Positions 1 through 6,959 of a stretch of DNA of 23,179 nt are shown in pieces. The DNA comes from CAZFGK01 sp964518635 (GTDB lineage: Bacteria > Zixibacteria > MSB-5A5 > GN15 > FEB-12). The stretch covers positions 1 through 23,179 of the forward strand of contig CAZFGK010000031.1 of the NCBI GenBank assembly GCA_964518635.1. Reading direction: 5' to 3'. The notes beneath the pieces were generated by a model. That model did no database searches, had not been told where the DNA came from, and was given only the letters and a program-made list of their open reading frames with translations. Every line of letters starts with the position of its first letter. Within the stretch, counting starts at the first letter, position 1. The position numbers and the translations under genes were made by a program.

Positions 1-247
1 CACATTCGACAAAGGCATCTGTACAATTCAAATGTGTCTTAGTTTTGAGATTCACGCCACTGGTTTCGCACCCTAAAACGGGTGCGCCACCTCACATAAA
101 TGAAGAGACACACCGTAACTCATCCGCATTCCTCCCTACAACGCACACCCATAGCGGCAGGATTCAGTTGATTGGAAAACGCTCCCTGCCCTATGACAAA
201 CGTATCGCGGGTCGATTGGTTGTCAAGAAGTTTGTAGGTGCCGCGAA

Positions 248-278
248 CAAGACCCCGATGTGGGCACCGGGGCCACAT
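248..278 (-). repeat. REP-like palindromic unit 1
   Basis: Read on the minus strand, TGTGG is followed by a stem CCCCG/CGGGG (268-272 with 253-257) around a 10-nt loop, then TCTTG. This flank-hairpin-flank layout matches the other units in the window, most closely the one at 23109. It is the most divergent member, so its assignment is tentative. Confidence 0.35.
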
Positions 279-295
279 GACAGTTTGGGTTTCAC

Positions 296-326
296 AACCG
301 ACCGCCCCTGAAGGGGCTCGGCTACC
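296..326 (-). repeat. REP-like palindromic unit 2
   Basis: On the minus strand GGTAG precedes a strong GC-rich hairpin: GCCCC and AGGGGC around a TTC loop, extended outward by CCG/CGG pairs. The unit ends in TT. The GGTAG flank is shared with the unit at 363-392, in the opposite orientation. Confidence 0.5.
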
Positions 327-362
327 AAAAAGAAAACATTCCGCATGCATGTTTTGATTATC

Positions 363-392
363 GGTAGCCCGCTCCCTTTAGGGGCGGGTTCC
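363..392 (+). repeat. REP-like palindromic unit 3
   Basis: The left flank is GGTAG and the right flank is TTCC. Between them lies an imperfect stem, CCCGCTCCC against GGGGCGGG, with a TTTA loop. It shares both flanks, but not the stem core, with the units at 406 and 22864. Confidence 0.55.
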
Positions 393-405
393 ACATTTTC
401 TCTTT

Positions 406-434
406 GGTGGCCCAGATCACCAGATCAGGGTTCC
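406..434 (+). repeat. REP-like palindromic unit 4
   Basis: This 29-bp unit is GGTGG, then CCCAGATC-ACCA-GATCAGGG, then TTCC. It differs from the unit at 22864-22892 at a single base (A for T in the left arm), although the two copies are more than 22 kb apart. Confidence 0.7.
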
Positions 435-473
435 AGCTTCTGCACGCTTCTTGCAAACAACAAATACAGACCA

Positions 474-520
474 GGAACCCACCGCTCTGCAAGCTGCGCT
501 TGCATACGCAGTGGGGCACC
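474..520 (-). repeat. REP-like palindromic unit 5 (long form)
   Basis: On the minus strand the unit starts with GGTG and ends with TTCC. Its stem is long: the outer arms CCCAC/GTGGG close on an inner perfect hairpin GCAAGC-(3 nt)-GCTTGC at 489-503. The flanks match the shorter units, so it looks like the same family with an expanded core. Confidence 0.5.
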
Positions 521-530
521 TAAGTTAAAC

Positions 531-549
531 GACCCTTCGACAAGCTCAG
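531..549 (+). repeat. Dispersed 19-bp motif, copy 1
   Basis: The 19-bp sequence GACCCTTCGACAAGCTCAG occurs here and, perfectly conserved in inverted orientation, at 22970-22988. Similar CTTCGACAAGCTCAGG-type intergenic repeats occur in many unrelated bacterial genomes, from general recollection. It is weakly palindromic. Confidence 0.6.
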
Positions 550-576
550 CATGAAGAGCAGCTCAACATGAAGAGA
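543..576 (+). repeat. 17-bp tandem duplication
   Basis: Two copies of a 17-bp period lie head to tail (543-559 and 560-576). Both begin AGCTCA and continue with ATGAAGAG, with one mismatch in the first 16 positions. The first copy overlaps the end of the dispersed motif at 531-549, so the duplication seems to have captured part of that repeat. Confidence 0.55.
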
Positions 577-641
577 TTCAGGGTTCAGAGTATTTCACTC
601 CCCCACAAAACCTCTCCACCATTTCTGCCGATACTCCTACG

Positions 642-1922
642 GTGGACTCGCGCTCAACATGTTCCAGATTGAAACGGCTCGCTTCTCATGGCTACACCAT
701 GATCGAGATGGTCATCGTGCTGATTATTTTCTCAGTCATCGCCGGTATCGCCATGCAATCAGGTCAGGTCGGTGTCACCAACTCACGAACCGAAGAAGCG
801 AAGCGTGAACTTGATCTGATTGCCAACGCGATCGCTGGTGATCCAAACAAAACATCCGGCGGCACGCGTGTTGATTTTGGTTATGTCGGTGATGTCGGCG
901 CATTACCCACATCACTGTCTCATCTCACATCCAATCCCGGCGGCTATTCCACATGGCGCGGGCCATACTTACGAGATGAATTCTCCAGTGACGGCTCCAG
1001 CACCTCACTCACCGTCGATCCATGGGGAACAAGCTACAGCTACAACTCAACATCCGCGACTATTGCCTCCTCCGGTTCCGGCACGACAATGACTCGTCAG
1101 GTTGCTGCATCCACATCAGATATACTTCGCAATCGAGTGAAAGTAATGGTACGTGATCGAACTGGGGCAGTTCCGGGAACAATCTACGATGATTCAGTCC
1201 GTATCCTTCTGACGGTTCCAAACGGCAGCGGTTCGACCACCGACAAGCAGCGAACCCCCAGTGCTGATGGGAATGTCGCGTACGATTCAATTCCAATTGG
1301 GAATCATCTTCTACGTGTGATCTATCTAGTCACCAGCGATACGCTGAAACGAGAGATTGTCGTCCAGCCGAACGAAACAACCTTCGTGAATATGCAGCTC
1401 CCGATCACGGCCTGGGCCGATACTGTTGGCGCAGGTGGAGGCACATCAGTCTATCCCACTATTCTCACTCTCTTTCCGAATGGAGTCGGCACAGAGTCAG
1501 GTTTGACTCTCTCCGGCTGCGGAGCAAATTGGCAGTGTGTCGATGAATCGTCACCGGATGGCGCGACAACTCAGGTAACACGATCAGCAGGTTCATTTGC
1601 ATATGACACCTACACAATTCAGGATCCCGGAATTTCCAGCGGTACCATCGACAGTGTGAAAGTCTTCTGCATGGGATATGGCACCCATTCCACGTCAGAG
1701 ATTGCTGGTCGCCTTCGCACAGGAGGTACTTCGTATGGAGGGACCGCAACATCGATGAGTAGCACGACTACCTACACCTTCTTCGCATGGACCTGGATTA
1801 ATAATCCACAAACAGCAGCTGCCTGGACATGGACGAATATCAACGCGCTGGAAGCGGGTGTTGGAATCAAGAAAGATGCATTCTGCACTGCGGTACATGT
1901 GAAGGTCTACTACCGGCCATGA
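642..1922 (+). CDS. Prepilin-like protein 1 with jelly-roll-like head
   Basis: This is a secreted type IV pilin/pseudopilin-type protein of 426 residues. A class III prepilin signal is clear: Gly17 followed by YTMIE, with the conserved Glu at +5, then a hydrophobic helix of about 20 residues. Residues 50-135 resemble the GspG major pseudopilin core, with GPYL near 107-110 and DPWG near 126-129 (the GspG Ca-site region). Residues 162-250 form an Ig-like, carboxypeptidase-regulatory-type beta domain. Residues 270-426 form a beta-rich head with several cysteines, related to the head of the next gene. The start is uncertain: GTG at 642 gives a 17-residue leader and TTG at 669 an 8-residue one, and neither has a good SD. 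It is first in a four-gene operon and its TGA overlaps the next ATG. Confidence 0.85.
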   Translation: MDSRSTCSRLKRLASHGYTMIEMVIVLIIFSVIAGIAMQSGQVGVTNSRTEEAKRELDLIANAIAGDPNKTSGGTRVDFGYVGDVGALPTSLSHLTSNPGGYSTWRGPYLRDEFSSDGSSTSLTVDPWGTSYSYNSTSATIASSGSGTTMTRQVAASTSDILRNRVKVMVRDRTGAVPGTIYDDSVRILLTVPNGSGSTTDKQRTPSADGNVAYDSIPIGNHLLRVIYLVTSDTLKREIVVQPNETTFVNMQLPITAWADTVGAGGGTSVYPTILTLFPNGVGTESGLTLSGCGANWQCVDESSPDGATTQVTRSAGSFAYDTYTIQDPGISSGTIDSVKVFCMGYGTHSTSEIAGRLRTGGTSYGGTATSMSSTTTYTFFAWTWINNPQTAAAWTWTNINALEAGVGIKKDAFCTAVHVKVYYRP

Positions 1923-3169
1923 GTATGATGAGACTTTCTAATCAACGCGGCTTCGGTTTGATCGAGCTTTCGATTCTGCTCATTGTCTTTGCTATCGGGG
2001 CAAGTATCGCCTTGCAATCGATGTCCTCCGTGATGAAATCTGCACGTACTGTAGAGACTGAGCGGGAGATGGAAATCATCGCAGATGGAATCGTCGGCGA
2101 TCCGGAGATCACCAATGACGGTATGCGTGCGAGTTTTGGTTTCGTTGGTGATTGCGGAGTGTTCCCTACTTCGGTAGATGCCCTTCGTACCAACTCCGAC
2201 AATATCCCAACCTGGAACGGGCCGTATGTGAATATTGCATACACTCAGGATTCGACTTCATGGAAAACTGACGGCTGGGGGACTGCCTACAGCTATGCTG
2301 CTGGCACTTCGATCTCATCCACCGGATCAGGAAACACGATCACAAAAAAAATCGTCGATGCGACGACCGACTACACACGGAATACCATCACCGGATCGAT
2401 TACCGATAATGTCGGAACTGCTCCGGGGACGACCTACGACGACTCCGTTCGCATCATCATAAGCGTACCCACTGGCACCGGAGGCGTCATCACAAAATCA
2501 TATACTCCGTCCAGTGCCGGGAACTTCACGCTTGATTCCATTCCTGCAGGAAAGAGACTGATTCGCGCGGTGATGCTCTCCCGCAACGACACCATCAAGC
2601 AACTGCTGACGGTTCTCCCTCGTCACAAGTCGACGAACGAGCTGATCATGAAATTTGGCAGCAGTTGCTTCACGACAGTCGGAGGAGGAGGTGGTTCATC
2701 AACGATGACTCTACGTCCGAATGGAAACGGCAGCAACACGGCCCTCAGCAGATCGGGGACAGCCACCAACTGGGATGCGGTCAATGATGCATCGACTGAC
2801 GACAACACGACCTATGTCTACAAATCGAGCACCGCAGCGTCTGATTCATACGCGCTGGAAGATCCGCCTACAACGACCGGGAACATCAATAAGATCACGA
2901 TTCACTACCGAGTTAAGACCGGCGCTGGATCAAACGCGAATGCGATGCCTCGTTTGTATGTCAGTTCGAATTGGTATAACGGGACAAAGATATCGACCAG
3001 CGCAAGCTGGATGACGAACACCTACGAATGGCAATTCAATCCGGGTACCGGAGCAGTCTGGAGCTGGACTGATATCACCAATCTGCAACCGGGTATTCAG
3101 CTCGAAGGAAACAGCGGTTCTCACGCCGCCTGGTGTACACAACTCTATGTGGTGGTCGACTACCAATGA
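1919..3169 (+). CDS. Prepilin-like protein 2 with jelly-roll-like head
   Basis: This 416-residue prepilin-like protein is a paralogue of gene 1 over its whole length. The signal is Gly11 then FGLIE, followed by a hydrophobic helix. The GspG-like core has FGFVGDCG near 73-80, GPYV at 101-104 and DGWG near 118-121. An Ig-like domain (about 155-245) contains the shared TYDDSVRI segment. After a Gly-rich linker the head (about 262-416) keeps the NPGTGAVWSWTDI and CTQLYVVVDY type motifs also found in head 1. The start is the ATG at 1919, which overlaps the previous stop as ATGA. A longer frame begins inside gene 1 but has no support. The likely role is a minor pilin carrying a binding domain; the ligand is unknown. 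Confidence 0.85.
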   Translation: MSMMRLSNQRGFGLIELSILLIVFAIGASIALQSMSSVMKSARTVETEREMEIIADGIVGDPEITNDGMRASFGFVGDCGVFPTSVDALRTNSDNIPTWNGPYVNIAYTQDSTSWKTDGWGTAYSYAAGTSISSTGSGNTITKKIVDATTDYTRNTITGSITDNVGTAPGTTYDDSVRIIISVPTGTGGVITKSYTPSSAGNFTLDSIPAGKRLIRAVMLSRNDTIKQLLTVLPRHKSTNELIMKFGSSCFTTVGGGGGSSTMTLRPNGNGSNTALSRSGTATNWDAVNDASTDDNTTYVYKSSTAASDSYALEDPPTTTGNINKITIHYRVKTGAGSNANAMPRLYVSSNWYNGTKISTSASWMTNTYEWQFNPGTGAVWSWTDITNLQPGIQLEGNSGSHAAWCTQLYVVVDYQ

Positions 3170-4458
3170 GCAGGATACCGAATTCTCACGGATTCACCCT
3201 TGTTGAGATAGTCGTTGCACTGGTGATTATGGGAGTCCTTGTAACCGTCTCGTTGCAATCGCTGCATCCAATTTCAGAACAAGGAAAAGTAGAAGAGACA
3301 CGAACCGAACTAGATGAACTCGCTCGCGCAATTGCAGGAAACCCGGCGATCACCGCAAATAATGAACGATCAGACTTTGGGTATGTCGGTGATGTCGGTG
3401 CTCTTCCGACCTCGCTTGATCATCTTCTGACCAATCCCGGAAGCTACAGCACCTGGAACGGACCGTATCTACAGAATGATTTTTCATCATGGACGACTGA
3501 TATCACCACTGATGCGTGGAATACCACCTATACCTACACCCCGGACTCCGCACGAATCACCTCAACCGGCTCCGGGACTTCGATCATCCGTCAAATCGCC
3601 GCGAACAAATCAGCCCTTATTATCAACAAGGTCGTCGGATCGGTCGTCGATAAAAATGGCACTCCGCCGGGAGCGATCTACAAAGACTCGGTCTCGCTCC
3701 GTCTCACTATCCCGAATGGATCCGGTTCTACAACGACGAAAACAAAAACTACCGATCTCGGCGGATATTTCAGTTTTGATTCTATTCCCATCGGACGACA
3801 TAAGCTGGAAGTCATCTATACTCCGGCGAATGATTCAGTCACCCGTTATGTCACCGTTCCTCCGTCCTCTCAGGTAACGACCTCCGTGCGTCTGGCCAAT
3901 GATCACTGGAATGCAGGAACTGGCTCGGTCATGATTCTCAATGCGACCTTCGACGGCGGCACCGAGAGTTTTGCCTACGCAGATGATCTCTTTCGAAGTA
4001 CGGCACAACCCAGCTACGCAAGCGGTGCATGGACGGCAACTGCGTACTCCGGCGGCGGGCTTTCGGTAACCATCGGTGCCCTCGATGCGAATACGATCAA
4101 CAACATGTCCGGCGGATGGGGCTATTCTTTTTCCCTCGCCTCATCAAGCACCGTGACCGTTGCGTTTCGTTACAAGAATGATCATACCTGCTGCTATGAA
4201 GTAGACGAATACTCGGATGTACTGGTCAGCATCGATGGTACCCTCTACGGCGCGAGTCCCAATGACTATGTCAATCGACTGATGGGGGATGGGAACGACG
4301 GTGTCAGCGAAACTTCCGGTTGGCTACTGCGGACATTCACCACCGGTACACTCAGTTCCGGCTCTCACACCATTCGAATCGGCGGATACAACAACAAGAA
4401 GACAACAGCAAACGAGGGGACCACGATCCTCATCGACAACGTGAGTATCACCCGATGA
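3166..4458 (+). CDS. Prepilin-like protein 3 with a different beta head
   Basis: The protein has 430 residues. The prepilin signal is Gly9 followed by FTLVE. The GspG-like core repeats the FGYVGDVGALPTSL segment (71-84), GPYL (99-102) and a DAWN variant of the D-W-G site near 116-119. The Ig-like domain (about 152-245) has YKDSV and PNGSGSTT. From about residue 255 the head is unlike those of genes 1 and 2. It starts with an LNATFDGG-type strand, contains a Cys-Cys pair (THTCC region) and ends ILIDNVSITR, a pattern seen in carbohydrate-binding-module-like beta sandwiches. That resemblance is by eye only. The ATG overlaps the previous TGA, and the TGA overlaps the next ATG. Confidence 0.83.
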   Translation: MSRIPNSHGFTLVEIVVALVIMGVLVTVSLQSLHPISEQGKVEETRTELDELARAIAGNPAITANNERSDFGYVGDVGALPTSLDHLLTNPGSYSTWNGPYLQNDFSSWTTDITTDAWNTTYTYTPDSARITSTGSGTSIIRQIAANKSALIINKVVGSVVDKNGTPPGAIYKDSVSLRLTIPNGSGSTTTKTKTTDLGGYFSFDSIPIGRHKLEVIYTPANDSVTRYVTVPPSSQVTTSVRLANDHWNAGTGSVMILNATFDGGTESFAYADDLFRSTAQPSYASGAWTATAYSGGGLSVTIGALDANTINNMSGGWGYSFSLASSSTVTVAFRYKNDHTCCYEVDEYSDVLVSIDGTLYGASPNDYVNRLMGDGNDGVSETSGWLLRTFTTGTLSSGSHTIRIGGYNNKKTTANEGTTILIDNVSITR

Positions 4459-5207
4459 GAACGATGCAGATTGAAAGTACCCTTTCTGATCGTAGTGGCT
4501 TCACGATGATCGAACTGGTGATTGTCATCATCATGCTCGGTGCATTGGCATCAATTGCGGTTCGACAGTTTGGTCCCTCTACTGAGACTGCAAAGATGGA
4601 ACATACCCGACGTGAGATGAATGCATTGGTGAAAGGGATCGCCGGTGATCCCGCGACCTACAACCACGGCACCCAGGCCGATTTCGGCTTTGTCGGCGAC
4701 AATGGTGCGCTGCCGACCTCACTTGATTATCTGCGAACCAATCCGGGGGGATGGTCGACCTGGGATGGGCCGTATATGGAAACGGGATTCACTTCAAACG
4801 ATTTCAAAACAGATGGTTGGGGTTCGACTTATTCAATTGTCAGTGCTTCACTCCGATCAGCCGGCTCTGGAACGAATTACGACGTACCAATTGCTAATAC
4901 CGTCAGTGCACTGACCACCAATACGGTCAGTGGTTCAATTGTTGACGCAAGCCAGTCCGCGCCGGGATCAATCTACAAAGATTCGATCAGAATATTACTG
5001 AGCTATCCGAATGGAAGTGGCTCGACCACGACTGGCACCGCCACTCCCTCTGCACGAGGCGAATTCTCCCTTGCCAATATTCCGGTCGGGAATCGAACGC
5101 TTCGAATTGTCTACATTCCATCGACTGATACCATCAGCTATGCGATTGTCGTCCTTCCCGGACGAGGTGCACGGGTCGATGCGATCTTCCCGCACGATCT
5201 TTTCTGA
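4455..5207 (+). CDS. Prepilin-like protein 4, headless
   Basis: This is the shortest of the four, at 250 residues. Gly15 is followed by FTMIE and a hydrophobic helix. The GspG-like core has FGFVGDNGALPTSL (77-90), GPYM (105-108) and DGWG (120-123). The Ig-like domain runs from about 155 to 240, and the protein stops about ten residues later, so it has no C-terminal head. By alignment with gene 3 the end falls exactly at the domain boundary. It therefore looks like a natural core-only member rather than a broken gene. It could be the structural scaffold on which the headed paralogues sit. The ATG at 4455 overlaps the previous stop, and the gene converges on a minus-strand gene 13 bp away. Confidence 0.83.
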   Translation: MRTMQIESTLSDRSGFTMIELVIVIIMLGALASIAVRQFGPSTETAKMEHTRREMNALVKGIAGDPATYNHGTQADFGFVGDNGALPTSLDYLRTNPGGWSTWDGPYMETGFTSNDFKTDGWGSTYSIVSASLRSAGSGTNYDVPIANTVSALTTNTVSGSIVDASQSAPGSIYKDSIRILLSYPNGSGSTTTGTATPSARGEFSLANIPVGNRTLRIVYIPSTDTISYAIVVLPGRGARVDAIFPHDLF

Positions 5208-5220
5208 AGCTCGCGGAGGT

Positions 5221-6366
5221 TTACGCCTCCTGAATAGTCAGCTGAACTCCCCGTTTCCGAAGATGTCCGATAAACAACGACGGATTGACACATCGTTCCT
5301 GTGGCTGCACTCCACGAGTGGTGATTTGCCCGGCAGCCGCCATCCACGCGACAATCGATGCAGGAAATGCAGTGGTGCGCATCATGGCAGTGAGTGAAGT
5401 CTTCGACTCCTGACGGTCGACTATTTCATAGATTACTTTTTTCATCTGCCCGTCTTTTGTACCAGTGGCAGTCAGACGAACGAGGACCAGATCAAGGTCA
5501 CCGAAAGCAAGATTCTGATCGAGTACCGCTTTGAATACCTCACGCGGTTCGATCTGATTCCCTGCGACGCTGACCGGCTTGCGTGAGGCAAGACCCAGCT
5601 CCAGCATCGGTCGAAACAATTTGCAATGTCCGGGATAGCGAATCGTCTTGTAGTCCAGAAAATCGATCTTTCCTTCAAACGTGTCAGGAAGAGTCGATGT
5701 CCCTCCAGAAGTATAGAATGCTTCGAGATCGCCGATCCCGTCGAATTGCAAATCTTCTATCTCGGTCATCGGCTGAACGACTTTCTTGCGCCCACCTTCC
5801 AGAATCAGACAGGACTCCCAGTATTCATTGATCAGACCTTCAGCACTGAAGACCATCTGATAGTTCAACGGCGCACGAGGAGACTGCGGCAATCCACCGA
5901 CACGAATTCGAATACTATCACAGGAGTCAAACCTGCTTACCGCATCTGCCGCAAGTACTGCCACCATCCCCGGCGCAAGCCCGCAATCCGGAACGATAGT
6001 CACGCCCATAGCGCGGGCATGATCATCCATCGCAAGTTGATCTCGAACGGTGTCATTGTTCCCACCGAGATCAACGAGATTACATTTCGATGCAATCGCC
6101 GCACGGGTAAGAGTCGGATTGAGTCGATAGGTGACACAGGAGATTGCGGCATCGTAGTCTGCGAGAATCTTTTTTGCCGCCTCTTCGTTGGAGGCATCGA
6201 GCTGTCCGCTGACCATTTCCCCGTTCCCATATTTCTGGGAAACCTGCTGCGCAAGCGCTGGATCAATATCGAAAACACCGACGGAGCTGACTCCCTCAGC
6301 TCGGGAGGCATCAAATGTCGCGGCGCGCCCCATCAGACCGGCCCCGATTACGGCAATTTTCATCAT
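5221..6366 (-). CDS. Saccharopine dehydrogenase family, lysine 6-dehydrogenase-like
   Basis: This is an NAD(P)-dependent oxidoreductase of 381 residues. The N-terminal Rossmann fold starts with IGAGLMG (7-13), and residues 100-145 carry the DLGGNND and PDCGLAPGM segments typical of this family. The middle has GGTSTL and YKTIRYPGH and the C-terminal part MMRTTAF. From memory these match bacillary lysine 6-dehydrogenase (EC 1.4.1.18), which oxidises the epsilon-amino group of lysine, and the length is similar. A true saccharopine dehydrogenase remains possible. Two Met codons open the frame (6366 and 6363), and a candidate promoter lies about 65-95 bp upstream. The gene is monocistronic and converges on the pilin operon. 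Confidence 0.8.
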   Translation of the reverse strand: MMKIAVIGAGLMGRAATFDASRAEGVSSVGVFDIDPALAQQVSQKYGNGEMVSGQLDASNEEAAKKILADYDAAISCVTYRLNPTLTRAAIASKCNLVDLGGNNDTVRDQLAMDDHARAMGVTIVPDCGLAPGMVAVLAADAVSRFDSCDSIRIRVGGLPQSPRAPLNYQMVFSAEGLINEYWESCLILEGGRKKVVQPMTEIEDLQFDGIGDLEAFYTSGGTSTLPDTFEGKIDFLDYKTIRYPGHCKLFRPMLELGLASRKPVSVAGNQIEPREVFKAVLDQNLAFGDLDLVLVRLTATGTKDGQMKKVIYEIVDRQESKTSLTAMMRTTAFPASIVAWMAAAGQITTRGVQPQERCVNPSLFIGHLRKRGVQLTIQEA

Positions 6367-6431
6367 CTATTCTTTCTGTTTCGTGGATTTTTCGACCTCA
6401 ATCACCGGCAAACCCGGGCTTGAAGGGGCTG

Positions 6432-6460
6432 AGGATAGGAGGAATCACCCAAAAGGTCAA
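6432..6460 (-). promoter_or_regulatory. Candidate sigma70-type promoter for the dehydrogenase gene
   Basis: On the minus strand a -35 box TTGACC (6455-6460) is followed by a 17-bp spacer and a -10 box TATCCT (6432-6437). This would start transcription near 6425 and give a leader of about 59 nt before the ATG at 6366. Confidence 0.35.
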
Positions 6461-6526
6461 TCTTGAGCGGTTTTTCTATTGTTGCGACGGTCAACGAAGT
6501 ACACCCAAACGCCGATATTACCATCC

Positions 6527-6955
6527 ATGCCGAGACCTTTGACTCTCTTGGAAAAATCTCTGATTGACTCCGAATTCAGTCCGACTTCAGAACCGGGCAT
6601 TGATCCATCAGAGCTACGTTTGCTGCCGGAGTCCCTGCGACGGGAACTGGAGATATATATCGCTCTGAAGCCATACCTGGCTCATTGCTTAGGCATGAAC
6701 CATGACTTGAATAATCCGTTGGCTGGTATCATTGGATATTCCGAGCTCATGATTGAAGATTCTGATACCCCACCTGAAATTCGTCGTCAGCTCGAACAGA
6801 TTCTCAAGTGCGCCCTTCGTATAAGCTATTTTGTGGACTGTTTGTGTCTGGAAAAAATCGAGTTGTCAGAAAAAGTCGATCTGAAAAGTCTGGAAAAACA
6901 CTTTCGGCCTCTCGCGATTTCCCTCGAAGAGGGACTGGAAAAACATCTAAAATAG
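6527..6955 (+). CDS. Stand-alone HisKA phosphoacceptor domain protein
   Basis: This soluble protein of 142 residues has a clear histidine-kinase dimerisation/phosphoacceptor domain. The H-box NHDLNNPLAGIIGYSEL places the phospho-His at residue 59, and a second amphipathic helix follows (about 82-110). There is no HATPase domain, sensor or membrane segment. The 3' neighbour is a convergent gene whose stop is 4 bp away, so there is no room for a lost ATPase remnant. It could be a phosphotransfer protein (in the manner of Spo0B or Hpt proteins) or a partner for a kinase elsewhere. The ATG at 6527 is chosen. An upstream TTG at 6479 is also in frame, and neither has a convincing SD. Confidence 0.65.
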   Translation: MPRPLTLLEKSLIDSEFSPTSEPGIDPSELRLLPESLRRELEIYIALKPYLAHCLGMNHDLNNPLAGIIGYSELMIEDSDTPPEIRRQLEQILKCALRISYFVDCLCLEKIELSEKVDLKSLEKHFRPLAISLEEGLEKHLK

Positions 6956-6959
6956 TCTT

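Larger units (their letters stand above)
1..641. other. Non-coding 5' region with palindrome cluster
   Basis: I see no credible gene here. The open frames are short, have no Shine-Dalgarno (SD) sequence and overlap each other on both strands. The stretch holds a series of hairpins, including a 7-bp perfect stem with a 6-nt loop at 67-86 (CGCACCC/GGGTGCG) and five REP-like units listed separately. It also holds the right half of a dispersed 19-bp motif (531-549) and a 17-bp tandem duplication (543-576). No clear sigma70 promoter is visible before the pilin operon that starts at 642. Confidence 0.6.

Noticed and set aside
45..554. Several short open frames on both strands in the 5' repeat region
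   Set aside because: They run through hairpin repeats, overlap each other, lack ribosome sites, and resemble the spurious peptides that intergenic repeats give.
1829..1918. Longer frame for pilin gene 2 starting inside gene 1
   Set aside because: The prepilin signal sits right after the ATG at 1919, which overlaps the gene 1 stop as at the other two junctions.
5215..5230. GGAGG/CCTCC hairpin between the pilin operon and the dehydrogenase gene as a terminator
   Set aside because: The stem is only 5 bp, no T-run follows on either strand, and it overlaps the dehydrogenase stop codon.
5626..6423. Open frame of 265 codons opposite the dehydrogenase gene
   Set aside because: It is antisense to a well-supported family protein, its composition is rich in Arg, Cys and His as expected for a shadow frame, and no motif is visible.
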